From contig CP107049.1 in NCBI GenBank assembly GCA_025736915.1, positions 2,728,001 through 2,792,000 of the forward strand: a stretch of 64,000 bases of DNA. The letters run 5' to 3'. Both the position numbers and the translations under genes were made by a program. A model generated the notes under the pieces. The model had not been told where the DNA came from. It did not search any database and was given only the letters and a program-made list of their open reading frames with translations. Origin of the DNA: Acinetobacter nosocomialis. GTDB lineage: Bacteria > Pseudomonadota > Gammaproteobacteria > Pseudomonadales > Moraxellaceae. Below are positions 56,644 through 64,000 of this stretch, in pieces (positions within the stretch are counted from its first letter, which is position 1; each line of letters begins with the position of its first letter).

Positions 56644-56707
56644 ATTTGCTCATTTTAATAAAATGAAATTACTGCTTAGACGTTAATATTGTCAAATTGA
56701 ATATATT

Positions 56708-56732
56708 CAAAGCCTTACTATATAAGGCTTTG
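56708..56732 (+). repeat. Leader hairpin 1 upstream of the MFS gene
   Basis: Perfect 10-bp arms CAAAGCCTTA/TAAGGCTTTG with a 5-base loop. There is no T-run, so it is not a terminator. It lies 76 bases before hairpin 2. Confidence 0.6.
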
Positions 56733-56792
56733 GCGGTTACAAAAAAGTCAGAAAAATTGTATCAGACCCCATGTTTTTTTTGTGGAATTGGA

Positions 56793-56798
56793 TATAAT
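56793..56798 (+). promoter_or_regulatory. Consensus -10 box upstream of the MFS gene
   Basis: TATAAT is an exact -10 match in GGATATAAT context. The -35 region is poor (CATGTT at 17-base spacing). A transcript from here would start almost at hairpin 2. Confidence 0.4.
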
Positions 56799-56807
56799 TT
56801 CGCCAAC

Positions 56808-56846
56808 AAAAACCCTTGCCTAGAACTTAATAAGGCAGGGGTTTTT
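56808..56846 (+). promoter_or_regulatory. Terminator-like hairpin 2 covering the MFS ribosome site
   Basis: 13-bp stem (AAAACCCTTGCCT with AGGCAGGGGTTTT, one G-T pair), 11-base loop and a T-run. The right arm contains AGGGG, seven bases before the upstream ATG of the MFS gene, so folding could both terminate transcription and hide the ribosome site. Confidence 0.6.
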
Positions 56847-56848
56847 CT

Positions 56849-58096
56849 ATGGGGAATCGGTTGGTATGGATCGCCAATGGTTTTATGGTGAGCTTCGCGT
56901 ATATGTTATTTTCCAAACCTGCTGTTTTAGATACAGCTACTCTCTTAAGCACACAACGATTAGCAACTCGTCTTAGCTTTTTTAGCTTGGGCTTTGCGAT
57001 ATCTGCTTGGGCGCCACTTATTCCTTATGCACAGCAACGTTTAAACCTGAATCATGCAAATTTTGGTTTATTGCTGCTCTGTATGGGAATAGGCTCAATG
57101 ATTGCTATGCCTGCGACAGGGGCTTTAGTTAAGCGTTGGGGATGTCGTCCTTTAATTGCTGTGGCGACTATACTTTTAACAGTATTACTACCAAGTTTGA
57201 CGATCTGGCATAGTCTTGTTTCAATGGCGGTGGCATTATTTATTTTTGGTACGGCAGCAGGTAGTCTTGGCGTTGCTATCAATTTACAAGCAGTTGTGGT
57301 GGAAAAGAACAGCTTACGTGCACTCATGTCCAGTTTCCATGGTATGTGTAGCCTTGGTGGTTTAATAGGTGCCATGCTTGTTACTGCACTACTGGCAATT
57401 GGTCTTTCACCACTCATGAGCACGCTGTCGGTAGTCATGATTTTATTGGCTGTTAGTTTTGTTGCTATTCCATCTGCTTTAACAACCTTTGAGCAAGATG
57501 AACAAGGTGCAGCAGAAATAACTGACGCACCGAAAAAATCTTCGCGTCCGAATGGTACTATCCTCTTAATTGGGATGATGTGTTTTATTGCCTTCTTGTC
57601 AGAAGGTGCAGCAATGGACTGGGGTGGTATTTATTTAACGAGTAAGTATCAGCTTAATCCTGCTTTTGCTGGGCTGGCTTATACATTCTTTGCACTTAGT
57701 ATGACAAGTGGTCGTTTTGCAGGACATCTTTTGTTAAAACAATGGGGCGAGAAAACCATTGTGACTTATAGTGCAATTGTTGCAGCTCTTGCTATGGTCA
57801 CTATTGTGATGGCACCTGTTTGGCAGGTCGTGGTATTAGGTTACGCACTTTTAGGTTTAGGCTGCTCTAACATTGTGCCTGTCATGTTTTCGCGTGTTGG
57901 CCGTCAAAATGATATGCCTAAAGCAGCAGCGCTTTCTTTGGTTTCAACCATTGCTTACACTGGCTCATTAAGTGGTCCAGCTTTAATCGGCTTAATTGGT
58001 CAGTGGACCAGTCTAACCACAGTGCTAACAGGTGTAGCAGTTTTATTAACTATGATTGCTCTACTCAATCGCTTTACCCTTGTGAAGGCAAAGTAA
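56849..58096 (+). CDS. YbjJ-like MFS transporter
   Basis: A 415-residue inner-membrane transporter with 12 predicted helices. The conserved part starts about residue 38 (F-S-L-G-F-A-I-S-A-W-A-P) and includes G-S-M-I-A-M-P-A-T-G-A-L-V-K-R-W-G near residue 80, the MFS motif A region. The layout matches E. coli YbjJ. The start is uncertain: this ATG has an AGGGG site seven bases upstream, but that site lies within a hairpin, and ATG codons at 56885 and 56903 are alternatives. The substrate is unknown. Confidence 0.82.
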   Translation: MGNRLVWIANGFMVSFAYMLFSKPAVLDTATLLSTQRLATRLSFFSLGFAISAWAPLIPYAQQRLNLNHANFGLLLLCMGIGSMIAMPATGALVKRWGCRPLIAVATILLTVLLPSLTIWHSLVSMAVALFIFGTAAGSLGVAINLQAVVVEKNSLRALMSSFHGMCSLGGLIGAMLVTALLAIGLSPLMSTLSVVMILLAVSFVAIPSALTTFEQDEQGAAEITDAPKKSSRPNGTILLIGMMCFIAFLSEGAAMDWGGIYLTSKYQLNPAFAGLAYTFFALSMTSGRFAGHLLLKQWGEKTIVTYSAIVAALAMVTIVMAPVWQVVVLGYALLGLGCSNIVPVMFSRVGRQNDMPKAAALSLVSTIAYTGSLSGPALIGLIGQWTSLTTVLTGVAVLLTMIALLNRFTLVKAK

Positions 58097-58120
58097 CTTA
58101 AGCCAACTTACCCGCCGAAA

Positions 58121-58147
58121 GAACATCGAGAAAACTTCTCGATGTTC
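58121..58147. terminator. Palindrome between convergent MFS and otsA genes
   Basis: Perfect 12-bp arms GAACATCGAGAA/TTCTCGATGTTC with a 3-base loop. There is no T-run, but the stem is strong and lies between two gene ends. Confidence 0.6.
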
Positions 58148-58162
58148 TATAAGCTTAAATCA

Positions 58163-59593
58163 TTATAAGACATGGTAAGTAGGTTGATACTTGTCTTGTA
58201 ATGACAGCTTAGACTTATTGAAAGTCGGAGCATTTTCTAAATCCTTCAAGAAAGTATTTCGCCAATCACTCAAGTCGGTGGCTGCCAGACCTTCTATTAA
58301 CTGTTCATAACGATTAATACGTTCAGCTTTAGACATCTCTAGAGCGGTTTTTAGAGTATCCATCATCGCTGCCCGATCTAATGGGTCAACAATCAAGGCC
58401 TGAGTCATTTGCTCAGCAGCACCGGCATATTTAGATAAGATCAGCACACCTGGGTTCTCTGGATCTTGGGCTGCAATATATTCTTTTGCGACCAAGTTCA
58501 TACCATCCCGTAATGAGCTAATCCAGCAAATATCAGAGCGACGATAAATATGCATTAGACTGTCATGTTGAACAGTGTCGTAGCAACAATCAATTGGACG
58601 CCAGTCTTCGTGTGCAAACTCTTCATTAATCAGTTCTAACTTAGTTTTAAATCGTTGGTATAAGCGTTGATAAGCCGGAATATCTGTACGTGAAGGCGTT
58701 GCAACTTGAAGGTGGCGTACCAGTCCATGATATTCAGGGTTAGTTTCCAAGAAGGTCGCAAATGCATTGAAGCGCTCAAGCAGACCTTTTGAATAATCAA
58801 TCCGGTCAACGCCAATAATGGTTTTTTGACGTGGTATATCTTCAAAGTTAAATACATAGGGAGTATGAAATGCCTGTTGTGCTTGGCGCTGAATAAGTTC
58901 TGGTTGCACGCCAATAGGGTAGGACTTTATGAGTACTTGACGTTTTTTATAGCTGATTCGGTCACTTAGTATTTTTTGAGCTTCAAGTAAGCCCATACAC
59001 GTTTGCATACAGGTGTTTTGATCGGCTTGGGTTTGTAGGCCAACTACATCATATTGGCAAAGGTCTTGTACCAACTGCAGTGCAACTGGAATTTTGCGCC
59101 AAATGTTTAAGCTTGCGAAAGGAATATGCAAAAAGAAACCGATTTTATTTTGCATACCTAATTCACGACAATGACGAGCTACACTAAAAAAGTGATAGTC
59201 ATGTACCCAAATCAGATCATCAGGCTGAGCAATCTCTTTTAATTTTTCAGCAAATAAACGGTTAACCCTTTGGTAAGTATTATATTCTTCAGCATCATAT
59301 TCGATCAGTTCATCTCGATCATGCATGGCAGGCCATAAAACTTTGTTAGCAAAACCGCAGTAGTACTGTGCATATTGCTGATGTGTAAGAGGGCAGGTAA
59401 TGTAGTCAATTCCATGAGAATATGCCTGATCGAATTCAGGCGCTTCAGTATCGGTAATTTGCTGACCGTTCCAGCCTAACCAAATGCCGTTACTGTCATT
59501 TAATGCGTCTTGTACAGCTACTGCAAGGCCACCTGCGGAGGCCTTACCTGATGGCATACTTATTCGATTCGATAACACGATTAATTTAGACAT
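58163..59593 (-). CDS. otsA: Trehalose-6-phosphate synthase
   Basis: A 476-residue GT20 glycosyltransferase joining UDP-glucose and glucose-6-phosphate. The N-terminal L-S-N-R-I-S, G-G-L-A-V-A-V near residue 22, I-W-V-H-D-Y-H near residue 127 and R-D-G-M-N-L-V-A-K-E-Y near residue 363 are conserved. It is the second gene of otsBA and overlaps otsB by 13 bases. Trehalose protects against salt and drying, so stress control is likely. Confidence 0.95.
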   Translation of the reverse strand: MSKLIVLSNRISMPSGKASAGGLAVAVQDALNDSNGIWLGWNGQQITDTEAPEFDQAYSHGIDYITCPLTHQQYAQYYCGFANKVLWPAMHDRDELIEYDAEEYNTYQRVNRLFAEKLKEIAQPDDLIWVHDYHFFSVARHCRELGMQNKIGFFLHIPFASLNIWRKIPVALQLVQDLCQYDVVGLQTQADQNTCMQTCMGLLEAQKILSDRISYKKRQVLIKSYPIGVQPELIQRQAQQAFHTPYVFNFEDIPRQKTIIGVDRIDYSKGLLERFNAFATFLETNPEYHGLVRHLQVATPSRTDIPAYQRLYQRFKTKLELINEEFAHEDWRPIDCCYDTVQHDSLMHIYRRSDICWISSLRDGMNLVAKEYIAAQDPENPGVLILSKYAGAAEQMTQALIVDPLDRAAMMDTLKTALEMSKAERINRYEQLIEGLAATDLSDWRNTFLKDLENAPTFNKSKLSLQDKYQPTYHVL

Positions 59594-60432
59594 ATTTGTT
59601 CTCCATTCTGATCTTGACTATTTTTGACGTATAACTTTTTTATTTTTTCTAGAAAGAAAAAAAGAAAATTAGAAACGCTGTTAATATCTTTTAATCTATA
59701 GTGAGCTTCTGTTTCACCAGAACCTACTTTAATTGAAGTGCCAAATTGTTGATTAATAAAAGTGAAGCCCGATTCATCCGTTAAATCATCTCCAATAAAT
59801 ATTGGGTGAATTAATGGTAAATCAAGATGGTCTAATATTGTTTGAATTGCTTTACCTTTATCTGCCTGTTTAGGTAATAACTCAATGACAAATTTACCTT
59901 TATTTAATTTTAATTGAGGATAGAAATATTTAATTTGTTGCATAATATAAAATGCATTATCTTCTAATTCTGGTTTTTTTCGATAATGTAAAGCAATAGA
60001 ATGTCCTTTATCCTCAATTAATAAATCGGGATATTTTTCACAAGATTTTATAATATCTTCTTTTAATTTTTTGAAATTAATATTGCTTAAATCTGGACGA
60101 ATATAATTGTCGGAATCAAAATAAATATCTAAACCATGTAAGCCAGCTATAGGAACTTCAATAGACTGAAATAGCTTACTAGCTGTTTCAACATCGCGTC
60201 CTGTTACAGCAATCACTGGTATATTTAATTCAATAATTTTTTTTATAACTTCTAATGTAGTATTAGGTATAAAACTATGCTCAGGATGAATTTGAAATGG
60301 AGCTAATGTTCCATCAATATCCAGAAATAAACAATAATTTTTATCTATAGGTAAGGTGTTTATAATGTCGTTGGGTGTAACAAAATATGTATCTTTTTCT
60401 CTCCCATCAGATATTTCACTTTGAGTATTCAT
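59581..60432 (-). CDS. otsB: Trehalose-6-phosphate phosphatase
   Basis: A 283-residue HAD-family phosphatase completing trehalose synthesis. Motif I F-L-D-I-D-G-T-L-A near residue 36, I-A-V-T-G-R-D near residue 75 and motif IV F-I-G-D-D-L-T-D-E near residue 213 are present. It heads the otsB-otsA pair. The gene is much more AT-rich than otsA: two 60-base lines that I counted have 20-22% GC, against 37% for one otsA line. Confidence 0.94.
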   Translation of the reverse strand: MNTQSEISDGREKDTYFVTPNDIINTLPIDKNYCLFLDIDGTLAPFQIHPEHSFIPNTTLEVIKKIIELNIPVIAVTGRDVETASKLFQSIEVPIAGLHGLDIYFDSDNYIRPDLSNINFKKLKEDIIKSCEKYPDLLIEDKGHSIALHYRKKPELEDNAFYIMQQIKYFYPQLKLNKGKFVIELLPKQADKGKAIQTILDHLDLPLIHPIFIGDDLTDESGFTFINQQFGTSIKVGSGETEAHYRLKDINSVSNFLFFFLEKIKKLYVKNSQDQNGEQICLN

Positions 60433-60786
60433 ATTAATCCGCCCATTATTTTGATCATTAATTAATCTTCTAACATTAAAATGAATTGATGAGTCATTTT
60501 TTTTAATAAAAAAACATAAGTATTAACATTAATTACATTGCACAATGGATTTATGGGTGAAGTGTGGATTATGTTGTTTTTTGATTTGCTTCAATGTTTA
60601 CATAATTAAATTTTTGTATATTTCATATGAATAATTTAGGCCTTACTTATCAATATATTTCAGAATATTAAACACCACTAAATGCCTGATTTTACTTTTT
60701 GAAATTTAATTTTTATGTTGATTTTAAAGGATATTTAAAATTGATATTAATATATAATCTTGCAAAAGTTGGCTGTGGACATGCAT
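60433..60786. other. Intergenic region between otsB and the biotin operon
   Basis: 354 AT-rich bases between divergent genes. A TATAAT box (60753-60758) lies 28 bases before the chosen start of the hydrolase gene. I see no E. coli-type BirA palindrome (TTGTAAACC and its complement) here. No ORF with a ribosome site was found. Confidence 0.6.
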
Positions 60787-61518
60787 ATGAAGTTACAAAA
60801 TAAAATTTTATTGATTACAGGTTGGGGAGTAGGGGTAGAACCTTTGCAATCACTTAAATTGCATTTGGAAAAAGCTGGTTTCGAAACACAACTAATTAAT
60901 ATTTTTAATATTTTAGAGAGTAACTTTCAAGCACAGCTTGATTTAGTGGCTGAAATTGATGTGGTTATAGGCTGGTCTTTAGGCGGACAGTTAGCAACTC
61001 ATCTCGTTGACTTTTTTTATAAACAAACTGGGCAAACTAAAACGTTAATTACGCTCGCGTCGAATCCATGTTTTGTTGCTAACGATAATTGGCAAACAGC
61101 AATGCCTACTGATGTATTTAGTCAATTTAAAGCGTCTTTTTTACAGAACCCGCAAGCCACTTTAAAGCGTTTTTATTATTTGATTACACTTGGCTCATCT
61201 CAAGCTAAAAAAGATTGGATAAGCGTACAAAATATAGCAAGCCCGCCTTCAAATGAACTTTTATTAGAAGGTTTACAAATGCTTGAACGATTAAATCTGG
61301 TAAGTAACGTAAAAAAATATTTGGGACCACAGCTTCATCTGTTTGCCGAGCAAGATAATGTCATTCCTTGCAAAATTATAGAAAATTTTAAAGATATAGC
61401 GACAAAGAACATGAGTTATAAGCTACTAAAAGATGCTACACATGCTTTTCCCTACCTACAGGTCGAAAGAACAATAGAAGAAATCTGCCAATTTTTAACA
61501 ATTCATCAGCAAAGTTAA
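60787..61518 (+). CDS. BioH-like alpha/beta hydrolase at the head of the biotin operon
   Basis: About 243 residues. The nucleophile elbow is G-W-S-L-G-G near residue 62, the acid Asp lies in A-E-Q-D-N-V-I-P near residue 198, and the His in D-A-T-H-A-F-P near residue 221. An N-terminal I-T-G-W-G-V resembles the BioH H-G-W-G region. Position just before bioA and bioF suggests that it releases pimeloyl-ACP from its methyl ester, the BioH/BioG role. Similarity is weak enough that another esterase role is possible. The ATG used has a GTGGA site; TTG and ATG codons upstream keep the frame open. Confidence 0.7.
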   Translation: MKLQNKILLITGWGVGVEPLQSLKLHLEKAGFETQLINIFNILESNFQAQLDLVAEIDVVIGWSLGGQLATHLVDFFYKQTGQTKTLITLASNPCFVANDNWQTAMPTDVFSQFKASFLQNPQATLKRFYYLITLGSSQAKKDWISVQNIASPPSNELLLEGLQMLERLNLVSNVKKYLGPQLHLFAEQDNVIPCKIIENFKDIATKNMSYKLLKDATHAFPYLQVERTIEEICQFLTIHQQS

Positions 61519-61611
61519 TAAGCTTTGATTGATATCGCAATTTTATTTCATTCTTAACAGGTTTAACATGTCTTCAATGAAAGATTTGAACGCTGTAAAA
61601 GGGTAAATAGG

Positions 61612-62892
61612 ATGACCGATAATTTTGATTTAGAACATATTTGGCATCCTTATACTTCAATGACCCAACCTTTACCCACATTTAAAGTAAAGCGTGCTTA
61701 TGGGGCAACGATTGAACTAGATGATGGTAAAACTTTAATTGATGGTATGTCGTCTTGGTGGTGTGCAATTCACGGCTATAACCATCCTGAACTCAATCAG
61801 GCAGTGACAGATCAATTACAGAACATGTCACATATCATGTTTGGTGGGCTAACCCATGATCCTGCGATTGAACTTGGGAAAATTCTTTTAAAAATTACAC
61901 CGCCAAGTCTCGATAAAATTTTTTATGCAGATTCAGGGTCGGTTGCCGTTGAAGTTGCTTTGAAAATGGCTGTGCAATTCTGGACAGCACAAGGCCAACC
62001 ACAAAAAACAAATTTTATTACCACACGTTCTGGTTATCACGGTGATACATGGAATGCGATGTCTGTTTGTGATCCTGTTACAGGTATGCATCAGATTTTT
62101 GGTACAAGCTTACCAAACCGCCTTTTTGTAGCAGCACCACAGACCAAATTTCATGAAGATTGGAATCCTCAAGATATTGCCGAGCTAGAACAGGTTATTC
62201 AGCAAAATCATGAAAACCTTGCTGCACTCATTATCGAACCAATTGTTCAAGGTGCAGGGGGCATGCGTTTTTATCATCCTGAATATTTACGTCAGGCTAA
62301 AGCGCTTTGTGAGAAATATCATCTGTTATTAATTTTTGATGAAATCGCGACTGGCTTTGGCCGTACGGGTAAGCTTTTTGCGTGGGAACATGCTCAAGTC
62401 GAGCCCGACATCATGTGCCTAGGTAAAGGATTAACAGGCGGCTATATGACTTTGTCTGCGACTTTGACTACAAAGTATGTTGCAGAAACGATTAGTCGCG
62501 GCGAGGCTGGGGTATTTATGCACGGTCCAACCTTTATGGCCAATCCGCTTGCTTGCGCTGTTGCCTTGAGAAGTACGCAATTGTTAATTGAGCAAGATTG
62601 GCAAGCCAATATTAAGCGAATTGAGCAACAGCTTAGCCAATATTTAACGCCTTTAAATCAGCTTGATTATGTTGCTGATGTACGAGTGCTGGGTGCAATT
62701 GGTGTAGTAGAACTCACCTTTAATGTTGATATGAAAACTTTACAGCAACAATTTGTAGACCGTGGAATCTGGATTCGCCCTTTTGGCAAACTGGTTTATG
62801 TGATGCCACCGTATGTAATCACTCAACAAGAGCTAAGCGATTTGCTTGAACAATTAGTTGAAGTTGTTAAAACATTGCAGGGAGCGCATTAA
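61612..62892 (+). CDS. bioA: Adenosylmethionine--8-amino-7-oxononanoate aminotransferase
   Basis: A 426-residue PLP aminotransferase making 7,8-diaminopelargonate, using SAM as amino donor. The N-terminal I-W-H-P-Y-T-S-M and M-S-S-W-W-C near residue 46 are BioA-specific. [11 protein letters not shown] near residue 244 and the PLP lysine in L-G-K-G-L-T-G-G near residue 273 are visible. It precedes bioF with one base between stop and start. Confidence 0.96.
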   Translation: MTDNFDLEHIWHPYTSMTQPLPTFKVKRAYGATIELDDGKTLIDGMSSWWCAIHGYNHPELNQAVTDQLQNMSHIMFGGLTHDPAIELGKILLKITPPSLDKIFYADSGSVAVEVALKMAVQFWTAQGQPQKTNFITTRSGYHGDTWNAMSVCDPVTGMHQIFGTSLPNRLFVAAPQTKFHEDWNPQDIAELEQVIQQNHENLAALIIEPIVQGAGGMRFYHPEYLRQAKALCEKYHLLLIFDEIATGFGRTGKLFAWEHAQVEPDIMCLGKGLTGGYMTLSATLTTKYVAETISRGEAGVFMHGPTFMANPLACAVALRSTQLLIEQDWQANIKRIEQQLSQYLTPLNQLDYVADVRVLGAIGVVELTFNVDMKTLQQQFVDRGIWIRPFGKLVYVMPPYVITQQELSDLLEQLVEVVKTLQGAH

Positions 62893-62893
62893 G

Positions 62894-64000
62894 ATGTCAT
62901 TGCTTGATCATTTTGCTACAGAGTTAGATGAGTTAAAACAACAAGGTAATTTCAGACAATTTACCCAAAATGTGCAGCATGGCCGTTTTATTACTATTCA
63001 AAATAAAACAATGCTCAACTTAGCTTCAAATGACTATCTTGGACTGGCGGCTGATCTTAATCTTCGCCAAGAGTTTTTAGATAGCTTGCCGTTAGAGCGC
63101 AGCTATTTTAGTTCTTCATCGGCCCGTTTATTGACGGGTAACTTTGATGAATATGAGCAGTTGGAAAATAGCCTAAGCAAAGCATTTGGTGGTCGGTCGG
63201 CTTTACTATTTAATAGTGGCTATCACATGAATATTGGTATTTTGCCAGCTGTTTCTGATAGCAAAACTTTAATTTTGGCAGATAAATTAGTCCATGCCAG
63301 CATGATTGACGGGATTCGGTTGTCTGGTGCGCAGTATGTACGTTATCGCCATAACGATTTACAGCACTTAGAACAACTTCTGCAAAAGTATCATGATGAT
63401 GACAAGATTGAACGAATTATTGTGGTCACAGAAAGTATTTTTAGTATGGATGGTGATGAAACGGATTTAGCCGCATTAGTCCAGCTTAAAAAACGTTTTG
63501 CTAAAACCATGCTTTATGTCGATGAGGCACACTCAATTGGTGTACGTGGTCAGCAAGGTTTGGGGTGTGCTGAACAATATAATGTCATTCAGGAAATTGA
63601 TTTTTTGGTAGGTACCTTCGGTAAAGCATTGGCAGCAGTCGGTGGTTACATTATTTGCGATCCAATTATTAAAGATTATCTTATTAATAAAATGCGCCCG
63701 CTTATTTTTACGACCTCTCAACCTCCTATTATTGTAGCTTGGGTAAACTTTATATTCCAAAAAGTATTAGTTGCTCAACCTCAGCGTGAACACTTAAAAA
63801 ATATTAGCCAATATCTTCAACAAGCTGTTGTACAAAAGGGTTATGTAAGTCCGTCGACCAGTCATATTGTTCCAGTTATTGTTGGAGAAAGTCAGGCTGC
63901 GATCGATAAGGCAAAACAAGTTCAAGAAAGCGGCTTTTATGCCATGCCTGTACGCCCACCAACAGTACCTAAAAATAGTGCACGTTTGCGTATTTCTTTA
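62894..64000 (+). CDS. bioF: 8-amino-7-oxononanoate synthase, cut at window end
   Basis: The frame is open from the ATG to the last base, 369 codons, with the C-terminus missing. This PLP enzyme condenses pimeloyl-ACP and alanine. A-S-N-D-Y-L-G-L near residue 50, F-N-S-G-Y-H-M-N near residue 107, V-D-E-A-H-S-I-G near residue 209 and the PLP lysine in G-T-F-G-K-A near residue 240 identify the family. It follows bioA at one base, so the two are translationally close. bioC and bioD are expected beyond the window, but this cannot be seen. Confidence 0.95.
   Translation, partial: MSLLDHFATELDELKQQGNFRQFTQNVQHGRFITIQNKTMLNLASNDYLGLAADLNLRQEFLDSLPLERSYFSSSSARLLTGNFDEYEQLENSLSKAFGGRSALLFNSGYHMNIGILPAVSDSKTLILADKLVHASMIDGIRLSGAQYVRYRHNDLQHLEQLLQKYHDDDKIERIIVVTESIFSMDGDETDLAALVQLKKRFAKTMLYVDEAHSIGVRGQQGLGCAEQYNVIQEIDFLVGTFGKALAAVGGYIICDPIIKDYLINKMRPLIFTTSQPPIIVAWVNFIFQKVLVAQPQREHLKNISQYLQQAVVQKGYVSPSTSHIVPVIVGESQAAIDKAKQVQESGFYAMPVRPPTVPKNSARLRISL

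Noticed and set aside
56697-56891. 64-residue plus-strand ORF upstream of the MFS gene
   Set aside because: It starts with TTG without a ribosome site, runs through two stable hairpins, and its composition reflects the hairpin sequence. It is better explained as a structured leader.

Overview
The window is a contiguous piece of a low-GC gammaproteobacterial chromosome. It looks like Acinetobacter, most likely the calcoaceticus-baumannii complex. The basis is the base composition, the protein sequences, a full nuo operon, the mrp/metG and smc-zipA-ligA neighbourhoods, and the five-gene surface-protein family. Species is inference. I see no insertion sequence, prophage, CRISPR array, tRNA or rRNA, so this is mostly core genome with one accessory-looking block.

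Layout. 1-12746: tail of the respiratory complex I operon (3' end of nuoC/D, then nuoE-F-G-H-I-J-K-L-M-N), tightly spaced and closed by a strong terminator. 12847-19433: upp, a cold-shock-domain protein, an excalibur-domain protein, a divergent LysR regulator/ferredoxin-NADP reductase pair, small membrane proteins and a TM-repeat mechanosensitive-channel-like protein. 19446-25068 (minus strand): HI0933-type flavoprotein, PLP desulfhydrase/deaminase-like enzyme, and an EmrAB-type drug efflux operon headed by its TetR regulator. 25249-34100: two LysE-type exporters, a small lipoprotein and an EF-hand protein, metG, a LEA-like repeat protein, mrp, a lipoprotein nucleosidase-like protein, a DUF2062 protein and dcd.

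34413-42464 is the most unusual block. It holds five exported proteins of 241-803 residues in three transcription units. All share a motif just after the signal peptide (L-[ST]-D-x-x-L-S-x-x-x-G-Q-x-G) and contain short-spaced cysteine pairs. No usher, chaperone or secretion gene lies beside them. Two of the units share an exact 12-base upstream element plus a second block at the same spacing; the third has a degenerate copy. I think this is a poorly described family of surface or outer-membrane proteins and the best candidate here for an undescribed system.

42542-64000: dusC, a CcsA/YpjD-like membrane protein, ffh, coaX and a birA lacking its DNA-binding domain, a TauE/SafE permease, GntR regulator-smc-zipA-ligA, a bacterioferritin-like protein lacking the usual haem Met, a YbjJ-like MFS transporter behind a structured leader, otsB-otsA for trehalose, and the start of a biotin operon (BioH-like hydrolase, bioA, bioF cut by the window end).

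All calls come from reading the sequence and from memory of protein families. No database search was run.
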